From Isosphaera sp. (lineage in GTDB: Bacteria > Planctomycetota > Planctomycetia > Gemmatales > Gemmataceae): 48,428 nt of DNA. Each line of letters starts with the position of its first letter. The stretch's first letter is position 1. The DNA is taken from NCBI GenBank assembly GCA_013822345.1, contig PNKH01000058.1, positions 1 through 48,428 of the forward strand, read 5' to 3'. The notes beneath the pieces were generated by a model. That model made no database searches. It was given only the letters and a program-made list of their open reading frames with translations, and was not told where the DNA came from. The position numbers and the translations under genes are program-made. Below are positions 39,431 through 48,428 of the stretch, piece by piece.

Positions 39431-40762
39431 TTACGCCAGCACTTCGGACAGCGGGCCGGTGCTCTCTTTGAACGCCTTCACCGGGCAGCCGAGCTGTTGG
39501 AGGATCGTCAGGTACAGGTCCGACATCGGCTTCCTGTCGCCGTCCCACTTCACGTGCTGGCCGTGCCTGAACCCGAGCTTGCGCCCGCCCGCGAGGAGCG
39601 TCGGGAAACTCTTCCCCGGGTGGCTGCTGATCTGCGCCCCGCCGAACAGCAGCACCGTGTGGTCGAGCAGGTTGCCCTCGGCCGCGCGCACCCCCTTCAG
39701 CCGGTCCATGAGCCGCGCCAGGCACGCGCACAGCATCTCGTCGCGGGCCGCCAGCACGCCCCCGTCCGGGGAGTCGGCGGCCGCCTGCCCGCCCTTGTGG
39801 TGGACGTCGTGCGCGCCGCGCACCGGGGCCCCGGCCTTCTGCGCCCAGTCCTTGTACTCGTCGTAGTTCGGCCCGCCCTCGCCGCCCAGGCTGTGCGTCA
39901 CCACCCGCGTCATGTCCGTCTGGAACGCCAGCGCGATCAGGTCCGTCATCAGCTCGATGTGCTCCTGCATCTTGTTCTTGCCCTGCGGCTCCAGCTTCAC
40001 CGCGGCCTCGTCGAACTTGGGCCGCCCGCGTTCGAGAACGTCCTTGCTGTCGTCCAGCCGCTTCTCCACCTCGCGGATCGAGTCGAGGTACTGATCCAGG
40101 CGCCTCTGATCATCCGCGCCGAGCTGTTTCTGGACGTCCTTCACCCCGCCGGCCGCGGTGTCGAGGATGCTGTGGTTGAGCGCGAGGCGCGCCTGCGCCT
40201 CCTTCAGTTGGTCCTTGTCGGCGGGCGGGAACAGGCGCTCGAACACGGCCCGGTAGTTGGCGGTCGCGGGGACGTCCACGCCCATCGCGTTACGCGACAG
40301 CGTCGCGGTGCCGACGCCGTCGGCGAACGACAGCGCGAGCGACGGCACCCACGTCGGCCCGAGGTGCTTCGCCGCCACCTGGTCCATCGACACGGTGTTG
40401 GTGATGGTGCCGGGGTTGAGGTTGATGTTGTGCCCGGTCAGCCAGTTGTACGGGTGCACGTGCCCGCTGATCCGCCCCTGGACGTGGGACAGGTTCGTGA
40501 GCACGGTGAACTCGTCCCGCAGGTGCGCGAGCGGCTTGTGCGCGACGGCGAGCGTGTAGTCGCGGCCGGTGTCCTTCGGGAACCAGGTGTGCCGGTTGAT
40601 CGCGCCGGGGATGTAGAAGCACGCCAGCCGGCGCGGCTCCCTGGCGCCGGACGCGGCCGACGCGGTCGCGCCGCCCATGACCTCCAGGTACGGCAGCGCG
40701 AGGGTCGCGCCGAACCCGCGGAGGAGTGTGCGGCGGGTGACCGAGTGAGTCTTCGGGTTCAT
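39431..40762 (-). CDS. DUF1552 secreted protein
   Basis: This 443-residue DUF1552 protein has a twin-arginine signal (TRRTLLRGFGATLALPYLE at 9-27). Family blocks include CFYIPGAINRHTWFPKDTG, VSMDQVAAKHLGPTWVPSL, LDQYLDSIREVEKRLD, ALAFQTDMTRVVTHSLGGE and DHTVLLFGGAQISSHPGKSFP. Its start shares one base with the stop of the DUF1592 gene, so translation is probably coupled, with AGGAAG five bases upstream. The order DUF1592 then DUF1552 repeats the pairs at 4923/2002 and 25074/22506. Function unknown. Confidence 0.93.
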   Translation of the reverse strand: MNPKTHSVTRRTLLRGFGATLALPYLEVMGGATASAASGAREPRRLACFYIPGAINRHTWFPKDTGRDYTLAVAHKPLAHLRDEFTVLTNLSHVQGRISGHVHPYNWLTGHNINLNPGTITNTVSMDQVAAKHLGPTWVPSLALSFADGVGTATLSRNAMGVDVPATANYRAVFERLFPPADKDQLKEAQARLALNHSILDTAAGGVKDVQKQLGADDQRRLDQYLDSIREVEKRLDDSKDVLERGRPKFDEAAVKLEPQGKNKMQEHIELMTDLIALAFQTDMTRVVTHSLGGEGGPNYDEYKDWAQKAGAPVRGAHDVHHKGGQAAADSPDGGVLAARDEMLCACLARLMDRLKGVRAAEGNLLDHTVLLFGGAQISSHPGKSFPTLLAGGRKLGFRHGQHVKWDGDRKPMSDLYLTILQQLGCPVKAFKESTGPLSEVLA

Positions 40763-43293
40763 TACGGCTTCCTGTGGGCGGGGGGTTGGGGAGGGATGAC
40801 CAGATCGTACTGTTCGAGGAACGCCCGCGACCGCACGACCGCTTTTAGCAGGTCGCGGAGCGGGTAGTCTTTAGGCTTCAGGCCCTTCATGATCGCGGCG
40901 ATTTCGGCCGTGTCGTCGATGCCGGGCACGCGCCCGGTGCCGTACACGAACAGGTTCTTCATTAGACCGCGCGTCAGGTCGTCGCGGTAGTGCTTCGCGA
41001 GCAGGCCCTTGAACTCGGCGAACGTCTTGAACGCCTCGCCGCGCGGCAGGTTGCCGGTCGCGTCCACCGGCCGCGTACTGCCCTCGCCGGCCCAGACGAT
41101 GACCCCGTCCAGCCCGCCGCGCTTGTAGCCCTCGTGCTCGACGTCGCGCCAGCGGCCGCTCAGGTCGAAGTTCTGGAACGCGAACCCGACCGGGTCCATG
41201 TGCTTGTGGCACACCGCGCACCTGGCGTCCTCCTGGTGCTGCTTGAGCAGCTCGCGGAACGGCTTGCCCCTGTTCTTGCCCTCCGACGGGTTGAGTTCCG
41301 GCACCTCGAGCGGCGGGGGCGGGGGCGGCAGGTCGAGGATGTGGCGCAGGGCCCACGCGCCGCGGTAGATGACCCAGTTGTCGCCCATCCAGGTGAGCAT
41401 CGACTGGATCCCGGCGTGGCCCAGGATGCCGCCGCCCCGCGGGTCGGTCGCGCGGAGCTTCACCTTGCGCATCTCGCCCCCTTCGACGCCGTCGTACCCG
41501 TAGTGCCGCGCGAGCGCGTCGTTCATCATCGTCCAGTCGCTGTGGACCAGTTCGCCCGCGGGCCGGTTGTCCTTCAACAGTTGTGCGACGTAGGAGATCG
41601 TCTCGTCGCGCATCGATACCTTCATGTACCGCGCGAACCGGAAGTCCTGCTTCTGGCTGTGGTCCTGCGCGATCGTAATGGGCTGCTCCATCTCCAGCCA
41701 CTGCACCACGAACGGGCGCACGAACCCGTCGCTCCGCGGGTCCGCGAGGAGCCGGTCCACCTGCGCGTCGAGCGCCTTCGGGTCGCGGAGCTGGCCCGCC
41801 TTCGCGAGCGCCCGCAACTCGGCGTCCGGCGGCGCGCCCCACAGCATGAAGCTCAGGCGCGACGCGACCGCGTGCTGGGCAACGGCCGCGTCCGGGTGCG
41901 CCGGCGACGCCAGGTAGCGGAACGGCGCGCTCATCAGCACCGACTGGAACGCGGCCCGCAGCGCGTCGTCGAACGACCTCCCGTCGGCGCGGAGCTTCTC
42001 GTACAGCTTCACGAATGGGGCGCGCTCGGCGTCGCTCGCCGGGCGCCGCCACGCGCGCTCGGTCCAGAGGGCGAGCAGGCGCTTCGCGGAGTCGGTGTCG
42101 TCCTTGATCTCACCGACGGCCGCCTTCCACCCGGCCGGCGGCCACGCGGCCACCACGTCCGGCTCGATCTCGACCCGTTGGAGCACCACGAACGGGACCG
42201 GCTGCTCGTCGAGCGGCACCGCCCGGCGGTCGAACGCGGGGCGGAACAGCCCGGTCCCGCCCGGCACCGGCGGCTGGTCGTTGCGGCTGTGGTCCTCGTT
42301 CTCGAACCCCTTCACCGCGTACGGGATCTCCACCTTGCTGCCGAGCGACACCGTCAGCCCCTTCGACGGGATGGCGAGGTCGCCGAGGTGGACCTGGTAG
42401 ACTAGGTGCTGGGGCTTGTCGGGCATGCCGGTTACCTCGCGGAAGTCGATGTCCAGGCCGCCGACGCGCACCCACAGGCGCGGGTTGGGTATGCCGGCCA
42501 CTGGCTTCATCGCGGACACGGCGAGCGACAGCCGCAGCACCCCGCGGCGCTCGGGAGGAGGGACGACGAAGACCATCTCGTCGCGGTCGCCGACGGCCCG
42601 CGCTTCCAGGAGCAGCCCCGCACCCGGCCGGGGCACGTTCGACCCGCGGGCCTGCCCCCCGTCCGCCTTCCACGCGTCGAACGCCTTGCGCGGGTCCTTC
42701 GACTCGCGCAGGTCCGCGGAGAAGGTCTTCCCCTTCGGCACGTCCAGAAAGCCGATGCCGTCGACGGCGCGGCGGGTGACGACCAGCCACTGCGCGACCG
42801 CGTCGGACGCCTCCGTCAGCCCGTCGGCGCCGGTGTCGAACCCGGCCACGGTGCCGTCGCCCGGCAGCGCTTGTACGAAGTCCACCGCCAGCCCGGTCGC
42901 GTCGCGGAGGGCCGCCGCGAGTTCGCGCCGGTTGAGGCGCCGCGTGCCGCCGGCCCCGAGCGCCCGCTGCCGGTCCGCGACCCACGTCAACACCTTCTTG
43001 CGGTCGGCGTCGGCCGGTTGCGGCGTGCCCTTCGGCGACATCTCGCCGGACGACAGTTGCCCGTGAACCATCGTCCACAGGTTCCGGTTGCCCGCGTTCA
43101 TGCCGTCGACCTGGTCGAACCGCACGCCGGCTTCCTGCTTCTTCGCGCCATGACACGCGGAGCAGTGCTGCTTGAGGAACGGGGCGACGGCCCTCTCGAA
43201 CGGCTCGTCGGCGGCCGCGCCCGGCCCCGCGCCGAAGCCCAGGCACACGAGCGCCGCGACCCACCGCCGGAACGTTGCGTACTGACGCTGCAT
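40762..43293 (-). CDS. DUF1592/PSD1-type haem c protein
   Basis: This 843-residue exported protein has a signal (about 10-28), CSACH (44-48), a DUF1587-like segment (RRLNRRELAAALRDATGL), a beta-rich middle region, DUF1595-like (RAWRRPASDAERAPFV), DUF1592 (SRLSFMLWGAPPDAEL), DUF1588 with CAVCH (692-696) and MDPVGFAFQNFD, and DUF1585-like (FVYGTGRVPGIDD). I use the ATG at 43293 with GAGGT eight bases upstream; an ATG five codons earlier is possible. It heads the quartet DUF1592, DUF1552, DUF1553, DUF1501. The C-terminus is longer than in the other two copies. Confidence 0.92.
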   Translation of the reverse strand: MQRQYATFRRWVAALVCLGFGAGPGAAADEPFERAVAPFLKQHCSACHGAKKQEAGVRFDQVDGMNAGNRNLWTMVHGQLSSGEMSPKGTPQPADADRKKVLTWVADRQRALGAGGTRRLNRRELAAALRDATGLAVDFVQALPGDGTVAGFDTGADGLTEASDAVAQWLVVTRRAVDGIGFLDVPKGKTFSADLRESKDPRKAFDAWKADGGQARGSNVPRPGAGLLLEARAVGDRDEMVFVVPPPERRGVLRLSLAVSAMKPVAGIPNPRLWVRVGGLDIDFREVTGMPDKPQHLVYQVHLGDLAIPSKGLTVSLGSKVEIPYAVKGFENEDHSRNDQPPVPGGTGLFRPAFDRRAVPLDEQPVPFVVLQRVEIEPDVVAAWPPAGWKAAVGEIKDDTDSAKRLLALWTERAWRRPASDAERAPFVKLYEKLRADGRSFDDALRAAFQSVLMSAPFRYLASPAHPDAAVAQHAVASRLSFMLWGAPPDAELRALAKAGQLRDPKALDAQVDRLLADPRSDGFVRPFVVQWLEMEQPITIAQDHSQKQDFRFARYMKVSMRDETISYVAQLLKDNRPAGELVHSDWTMMNDALARHYGYDGVEGGEMRKVKLRATDPRGGGILGHAGIQSMLTWMGDNWVIYRGAWALRHILDLPPPPPPLEVPELNPSEGKNRGKPFRELLKQHQEDARCAVCHKHMDPVGFAFQNFDLSGRWRDVEHEGYKRGGLDGVIVWAGEGSTRPVDATGNLPRGEAFKTFAEFKGLLAKHYRDDLTRGLMKNLFVYGTGRVPGIDDTAEIAAIMKGLKPKDYPLRDLLKAVVRSRAFLEQYDLVIPPQPPAHRKP

Positions 43294-43334
43294 TGGCACT
43301 GACCTCATTTGCTGCCGTCCCAAAGTGTGCGGTA

Positions 43335-45319
43335 CTACGGACGGGCCTGGAACAGGACCGTGACCGGGCGGGAGATTTCCGTCGTCCCGCCCAGGGTGGT
43401 GACGGCGTAGACCGCGTGCAGCCCCGGCTCCAGCCCCTCCAGCATGACCCGGTAGTCGGTCCCCTTGAGTACCTTCAGCTTCCGCGTCCCGGCGAAGTAC
43501 TCGACCCGCAGGCCGTCGCCGACGGCCCCCGACGCGACCAGCTCGAACGGCCGGTCCGCCTCCAGGAACGAGTTGTGCCACCCGTGCGGCGCGGGGTGCC
43601 CGAACGTGTCGTGCCCCTCGAAGCTCGGGAAGTGGATTACCGTCTTCGGGTTCTCGGACACGAACGCCTACCACACCCGCGCGACCGTCTCGCTCGGCAG
43701 CCACGCCACGTTCTTCGACTCGCCCCTGTACTCGCGGGCCGGGACCGCCCGCGGGGCGTTCGTCTCCCAGGTGTCGGCCAGCCCGAGCCACCCGTCCTGC
43801 TCCTTCAGCGCGGTCAGGGTGACCGGCCCGTTCGTGGGATCGGCCCCGGCCGGCAGCCGCAGGCGCATCGCCTCCAGGAAGAACGGGAAGATCAGGGCGT
43901 TCGACTTGTGCTGCCGGTGGTACACCCGCCACATCGGGGCCGCCCCCCACAGGGCGTGCTTCTCCCGCAGTGCGGGCAGCGCCTTCTCGACCTGCGCGAG
44001 GTGGACGCCGTCGCGCGACCCGATGACGTGCAGGTGCGGGACCGCCAGCACCTCCGCGTCGGCCGTGTCCGCCCCGGCCGCCCCGATGATGACCGGCGCC
44101 GCGGCGATGGTCTTTTCCGGGTACAACTGGGCGGCCCGGGCCGAGTACCCGCCGGCGAACGACGCCCCGGTCACCAGGAACGGGACGTCCGGCAGGTGCG
44201 CGATCCCGGACACGCGGGCGAGCTGCCGCACCGCCTCGGCGTACTGCTCGGGCGCGAAGTACCCGCCGACCCGCACCACCCCGTAGTGGACGAGAATCTG
44301 CGTGGACGGGTCGAGGCCGTCGACGTCGAGCGCCCCCTCCCAGTCGGCCATCGCGGTCGGCTTCCGCAACCCGCCCGTGCCCTTGTCCCACGGGAACAGT
44401 TTCCCCTCGACCGTGATCTCCTTCGACCCGGCCGTGTACAGGATCGCCCGGATGGCCGCCGGTTTCATGCCCTTCGGCAGGAGCAGGAACGGGGAGAAGA
44501 ATCGGTCGTCGCCCTTCCTCCCGGCGGCCTCCGCCTTCGCCAGGTAGAGGCGGTGGGTCTCGACCGGCGGGTGGTACTCGCGGAATGCCTTGGCCGTCTC
44601 GCCCCCGGGTCCGGCCGCTTCGATCGTGAGCGCGACCCGATCGAAGGTGACCGACACGGGCGTCTTCCCGTCCCCGCCGCCCATGACCTTCAGCCCGACC
44701 CAGACCTTGTGGGGGAGGAGCACCTTCCGGTGGTCGGCCCCGACCTGTGCCACGCGGCCCCGTCGGGGCTGGTGTACAGGGCGACGTGCGGGTACCGGCG
44801 GACGACCTTCATCCACCGGGCCTTGTCGGCCGTGACCGCCGGGTCGTAGCCGAGGTGGTACGAGCGGTTGCTGCCGTCGTGGGTGCTCGGGGTGACGTGG
44901 TACCGCATGAACCAGCCGGCGCACCGGCGGGCCTCCCGGCCGTCGTACCGGAGGGTGACGGCCTTCTCGGTGCCGGCGAGTCCGGCCAGGACGGTCAGGC
45001 CGTATTGGGGGTCGGGGGTGCCCTCGGGCGCCTTGGCGACCCGGGCGACGAATGTGAAGTCCGGGGCGTCCGTCTCGACCCCGGCGAACGACCCCTGCTC
45101 GGCGTTGTCGGGGGTGTCGCGGCCGGCCCCGGTGAGAACGTAGGAGCCGTCCTTGTCGGCCCGCCCGACGGGCATCTCCTGCGCGCCCTTACCGAGTACG
45201 ACTGCGGTCAACTCGGGCGGCTTCGTCGGGTCGGCGGCACGCGCACCTGCGTGCCCACACCACGATACCACCGCCCACGCGGCCAGCACGGGCCACCTGT
45301 TCCAGGGGCGGGTACGCAT
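43335..45319 (-). pseudogene. Broken exported alpha/beta-hydrolase-like gene (frameshift and stop)
   Basis: Three pieces read as one gene of about 660 codons. The N-terminus (45319 to about 44744) has a signal peptide (PVLAAWAVVSWCGHAGARA) and a concanavalin-like region ending HVALYTSPDGAAWHR. There the frame changes: adding one base at about 44743/44744 joins it to VGADHRKVLLPHKVWVGLKV. The middle carries a hydrolase-like core with a GASFAGGYSARAA elbow. It meets an in-frame TAG at 43668-43670 after SETVARVW; the same frame continues AFVSENPKTVIHFPSFEGHD to the true stop at 43335. AGGAG precedes the ATG at 45319. Either the gene is decaying or the assembly has errors. Readers should not treat the pieces as separate genes. 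Confidence 0.85.
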
Positions 45320-45797
45320 CGACCGGACTCCTACCAGGGTGCTGAGCGCGGCCTATCGCACCCTGTTAAGAGGGGAGAGGAAGCCCAACGACTTCACTTT
45401 CCGCAGGCGAACTTGAAAACGCCCCTGCCGCTCGGGTCAGATAGATACATTCCGCTAAGATGGGTTGTCCCGCCGGTAGGGGTCCAGATCGGTAGTTATG
45501 CTCGCGGCCCCAGGCGGCGTAGCCGGACCGACTGTGAGGCCGGCCCTTTCCCAACGTCGCTGAAAAGTTCGTCCGCAGGGCCGCTGCGGGAACTGGTCTC
45601 ACAGATACCCGCGAGGGAGCCCGGCTTCCGCCGCTTGGGCAGTTGTACGCCCCGTGCGAGCCAGTCGGTGAGGACTGGACGCAGGTGTCGTGTGGTGGTC
45701 GCCGGTATGGGTCGGATGGACTGTCGTCCGGGGCGCATGGCGGATCCGGGGATGGCGGCGTGGCCACCACCATCGACCGAAAAACCCATGCGCCCCG
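45320..45797. other. Gap without a confident gene
   Basis: These 478 bases lie between two broken genes. Several minus-strand and plus-strand open frames cross it, but none shows a recognisable domain or a good ribosome-binding site. A minus-strand stretch with RHLRPVLTDWLARGVQLPKRRK (split across 45600-45700) is the most protein-like piece and might be a transposase or regulator relic, but I cannot assign it. It also holds the promoter region for the gene at 45319. Confidence 0.4.
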
Positions 45798-47409
45798 CTA
45801 CTCATAAATCGCCCAACTTGAAACTACTGGACTCGCCTTGCCGAAACCCGTTTTGGATGGAGTCCTTGTCAGGGGTTCGATCACGAGCAGGCACGTTCGC
45901 GAGTCGGCGACCAGTCCGGCTCCGAAATGGTAGGCCTGCACCTGGAGCACATACGCCCCGGCCCGCTTCGGCGTGCCGTGGAGACGGCCGGTCTCCGGGT
46001 CGATGCTCAGGCCGACGTAGTTCGCGAACCCCTTGTCCTCTTTCGGGGCGTTCGGGCCGCCCGCGTTGCGGTGCTGGCCCTGAAGCAACCACCGGACCGG
46101 CTTCACGGCACCGGCGGCAGGCTCGGCCGCGAAATCAACCGAATACACCTGGCCCACTTTACCCCGCGGCAGCGGCTTCGGCTCCGTGATGGTGGGCGGC
46201 CCGTGCGCCGCGTCGGCAATGTAGACCGCGGTCGTCACGCCGCTGGATCGGCCGTCGGCGCCGATCGCGATGGCCTTGACCGTCGTCGTCTTCGTGAGGG
46301 GGACCGGCCCCTTGTACGCCGGCGACGCCGCCGTCGGCTCACTTCCGTCGGTCGTGTAATGCATCGAGGTGTCCGCCGCCGCGGCCACCAACTCGACCTC
46401 CACCCGCATAACGAACGTGCGGCGGTTCGGCCGGACCTCCGGGGCGACGGTCCGCTTCTCGGCCGACGCCTGCTCGCGGAAGAACTCCAGGACGCGGTCG
46501 CGTACCACGCTCGGCGTCTTTCCGTCCGCGGCCAGGGTCTTGCCGGTCACGGGTGGGACGTGGATCGAGTTGGCACCCTTCCAACCGGCCCCCTCGACCA
46601 CGATCGCCACGCCGTCGATGCCCGCCTTCTTCCAACGCGGTTCCAACTCACTCGTGCCCCCCTCGCCGACGTAGGTGAGCAGCGCCGGGTCGTCCGCCGA
46701 AAGAAGCACCTCGTTGTGGACCCAGTCGACGGCCATGCCCTTGAGCCGGCTGGAGAACTTTGAGTAGAAGGGCCGCGGGTCGTCCATCGGCACGGGGGCC
46801 CGCGAACCGTTCCGGAAGTGCCCGGCGAGCGTGGCGCGCCCGCGCGGATCCAGGAGAGAGGAGGTCGGCAGGGCCGTGTGCGCCGAAACCATAAGGTCCC
46901 CCGCGTCGCTCCAGCCCGCGCTGGAACTGCGCCATCCGCCGGCCACCACCCCCAGGCGAAGATGTTTTCCGGGTCGATCTGGTACTTGTCCGCGTTCTTG
47001 CGGAGGAAGCGCACGGCCGCCTTGTAGTCCCAGAAAACCTGGGGAGAGATCTCGTCGCCGAGAATGTAGTTGAAGTTGGCGGCGACGAACCCGTTCCGGA
47101 CGCAGTGGGCGGACAGTTCCTGGAACCCCGCTTCATCCTTGTCCCCGCCGCCGTACCCGCCGCCGTGCACGATGAGAACGCAGGGGTGCCGATTGCCGTC
47201 CTCGGGCCAATGGACGTTCATCGTGACGAGCGCATCGGCGCCGTGCCGGAGAGCCGCTCGGCCGGCAGGTACGCCACCGCCAGATCGTTGCCCGCCATTG
47301 GGACAGCCTTCGGCACCGCCGCCGGTCGCTTCGGCTGCGCCGCGGCCGCGGTTACGAACCACAGGACGGCGACACACGCCAGGCCGCATTGCACAGGCCC
47401 CAACATCAT
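45798..47409 (-). pseudogene. Broken carboxylesterase-like gene with HEX_C and Ig-like domains
   Basis: The pieces form one gene of about 537 codons starting at ATG 47409 (AAAGGG five bases upstream; signal peptide ending VTAAAAQ). A one-base lesion near 47255 separates AVAYLPAERLS from RHGADALVTMNVHWPEDG. The esterase part then runs through LIVHGGGYGGGDKDEAGF to ENIFAWGW, where the frame is lost again. Adding one base at 46944/46945 restores GWSAGGWRSSSAGWSDAGD, so the missing base falls in the catalytic serine codon. Downstream come a chitobiase/HEX_C-like domain (MHYTTDGSEPTAASP) and a putative Ig-like region (GKVGQVYSVDFAAEP), ending WAIYE. The family is BD-FAE-like carboxylesterase, probably acting on glycan esters when intact. 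Confidence 0.85.
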
Positions 47410-47512
47410 AAACGCCCTTTCAAGGTGACTCGGACCGACGCTCCCCGCGGGGCTTCGGTAACAGGTTCAAGGTCCAGCCCACCGTCGATTGAGTCGATGG
47501 GGACATCGTGAT

Positions 47513-48428
47513 TTACGGTACCGAGACTTGATACAGGCCGAACTTGCCTTTGCGCTCGCCGATGAAGACGAGCGAGCGGCCGTCGGTCGTCCAGCAGGCG
47601 TAGTCATCGCGTTCCGGGTGGTTCGTCACCCGGCGGACGTTCGTACCGTCGGCATTCATCACGTAGATCTCGTAGTTGAGGTCGCGGTTGCTCGTGAAGG
47701 CGATCTGCTTGCCGTCAGGTGAGAAGGCGGGCTGACCGTCGATGCCCGGGCTTTTGGTGAGCCGGCGAATGTCCCCGCCGTCGGGCGACATGGCATAGAT
47801 CTCGAAGTCGTCGTCGCGCCGCGAACCGAATACGATCGTCTTGCCGTCGGGCGAGAAGTGCGGGGCGTAATCGCCTTGCCCGCCGGCTGGCGTGAGCCGC
47901 TTGACACCGGGGGGCTCGAGCAGGTTCCCTTGGCATCTTTCTTTAGCTCCACCTGAATGGCGCCCTTCTTGGTATCCTTGGTTTCCTTGGTTTCGATCGC
48001 ATCAAGATCGACCAGGTACATAAGTCCGAACTCCGCGACCACGACGACGTGGCGGCCGTCGGGCGACATTGCCGGACCGCTGACAAACGCGCCGCGGATG
48101 CTGACCTTTCTGTCACGCCGCTGGTCGGCGATCTCGACGCTGCATTCGAGGCCGTCGCCCGTGGTGTGGGCGACCAATTTGCCATCGCTTGAGAAGGAGA
48201 TCTCGCGCCCGGACTTCTGAAAGAGCGCCACCGACTTGTCAGAAAGTTTGACGACTCGAAGCTGCGGGCTGGCCCCGCTGACCACCTCGGCGAAGACGAT
48301 GCCCGTGCCGTCGGGCGTGGCGCACGTGTCGCGTTTCAGAAGCCCGGGCGGCACCAACTCAACGGGCTCGGGGGCACATGCGGTACCGATCATCAGCGCG
48401 AATGCCGCAAGGGCGCTGGCCGGACGTC
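47513..48428 (-). pseudogene. TolB/PD40-like propeller protein, partial and frameshifted
   Basis: The gene runs off the right edge: the open frame continues upstream of the first ATG (48393) as a signal peptide (ALAAFALMIGTACAPEP) whose start is outside the window. The propeller has PD40/TolB-like blades: REISFSSDGKLVAHTTGDG, PAMSPDGRHVVVVAEFG, and after a frame change PHFSPDGKTIVFGSRRDDDFEIYAM, PAFSPDGKQIAFTSNRDLNYEIYVM and CWTTDGRSLVFIGERKGKFGLY. The frame breaks after KKDAKG; adding one base to the three-C run at 47927-47929 rejoins it to NLLEPPGVKRLTPAG. It ends at 47513. It may be an exported WD40-like sensor or a TolB-type accessory. As given, the product would be truncated. Confidence 0.85.

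Noticed and set aside
45320-45797. Possible transposase or regulator relic
   Set aside because: One stretch is protein-like but there are no terminal repeats, DDE residues or consistent frame.
1-48428. CRISPR array, tRNA, rRNA or intact insertion sequence
   Set aside because: No regularly spaced repeats, no recognisable tRNA or rRNA cores, and no transposase with terminal repeats were seen on reading both strands.

Overview
This is a very GC-rich bacterial window. Its gene content points to a planctomycete, most likely of the Gemmataceae: repeated DUF1501, DUF1552, DUF1549/DUF1553 and DUF1592-type genes carrying CxxCH haem motifs, a DUF1559 pilin-like protein, an ECF sigma factor fused to WD40 repeats, a SUMF1-like protein and a large PQQ-type propeller protein. 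The genus call is inference from family content only. All recognised genes except the small XRE regulator at the left edge lie on the minus strand, so transcription runs from high to low coordinates. I saw no rRNA, tRNA, CRISPR array or intact insertion sequence.

Layout, left to right. (1) 98-361: XRE/HTH regulator with a palindrome just upstream. (2) 719-4923: a DUF1592-type haem protein followed by DUF1552 (4-nt overlap). (3) 5122-13764: a translationally coupled chain in the order DUF1501, WD40 protein, DUF1549/1553, secreted unknown, tandem solute-binding protein, permease, ABC ATPase, HesA/ThiF-like E1 enzyme. Most junctions overlap by 1-4 nt; only that after DUF1549/1553 is a 21-nt gap. 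(4) 13964-15329: a DUF1559 pilin-like gene, probably missing one base near its start, and a small lipoprotein. (5) 15693-35634: about 20 kb of closely spaced genes headed by the ECF-WD40 sigma factor, then DUF1501, DUF3500, a multidomain esterase, a heparinase-like protein, a SUMF1-like protein, DUF1553, DUF1592, DUF1552, a DUF1553 remnant, DUF1501, an SGNH-like hydrolase and a PQQ propeller protein. (6) 35764-43293: a quartet DUF1592, DUF1552, DUF1549/1553 with cytochrome, DUF1501. (7) 43335-48428: three hydrolase or propeller genes, each carrying frameshifts or a stop codon; the last runs off the window.

Nearly every product has an export signal, often twin-arginine. The haem-type (CxxCH) proteins come with DUF1501 or DUF1552 partners, so the window looks like cell-envelope or periplasmic machinery. 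The most attractive unit is the ECF-WD40-headed run: lyase-like, esterase, SGNH and propeller proteins sit with a DUF1553/1592/1552/1501 set. I infer a planctomycete glycan-degradation or surface-remodelling locus under its own sigma factor. The second is the ABC transporter with a fused double binding protein, coupled to an atypical E1-like enzyme. Functions of the DUF families are not established by this sequence; these roles are hypotheses.
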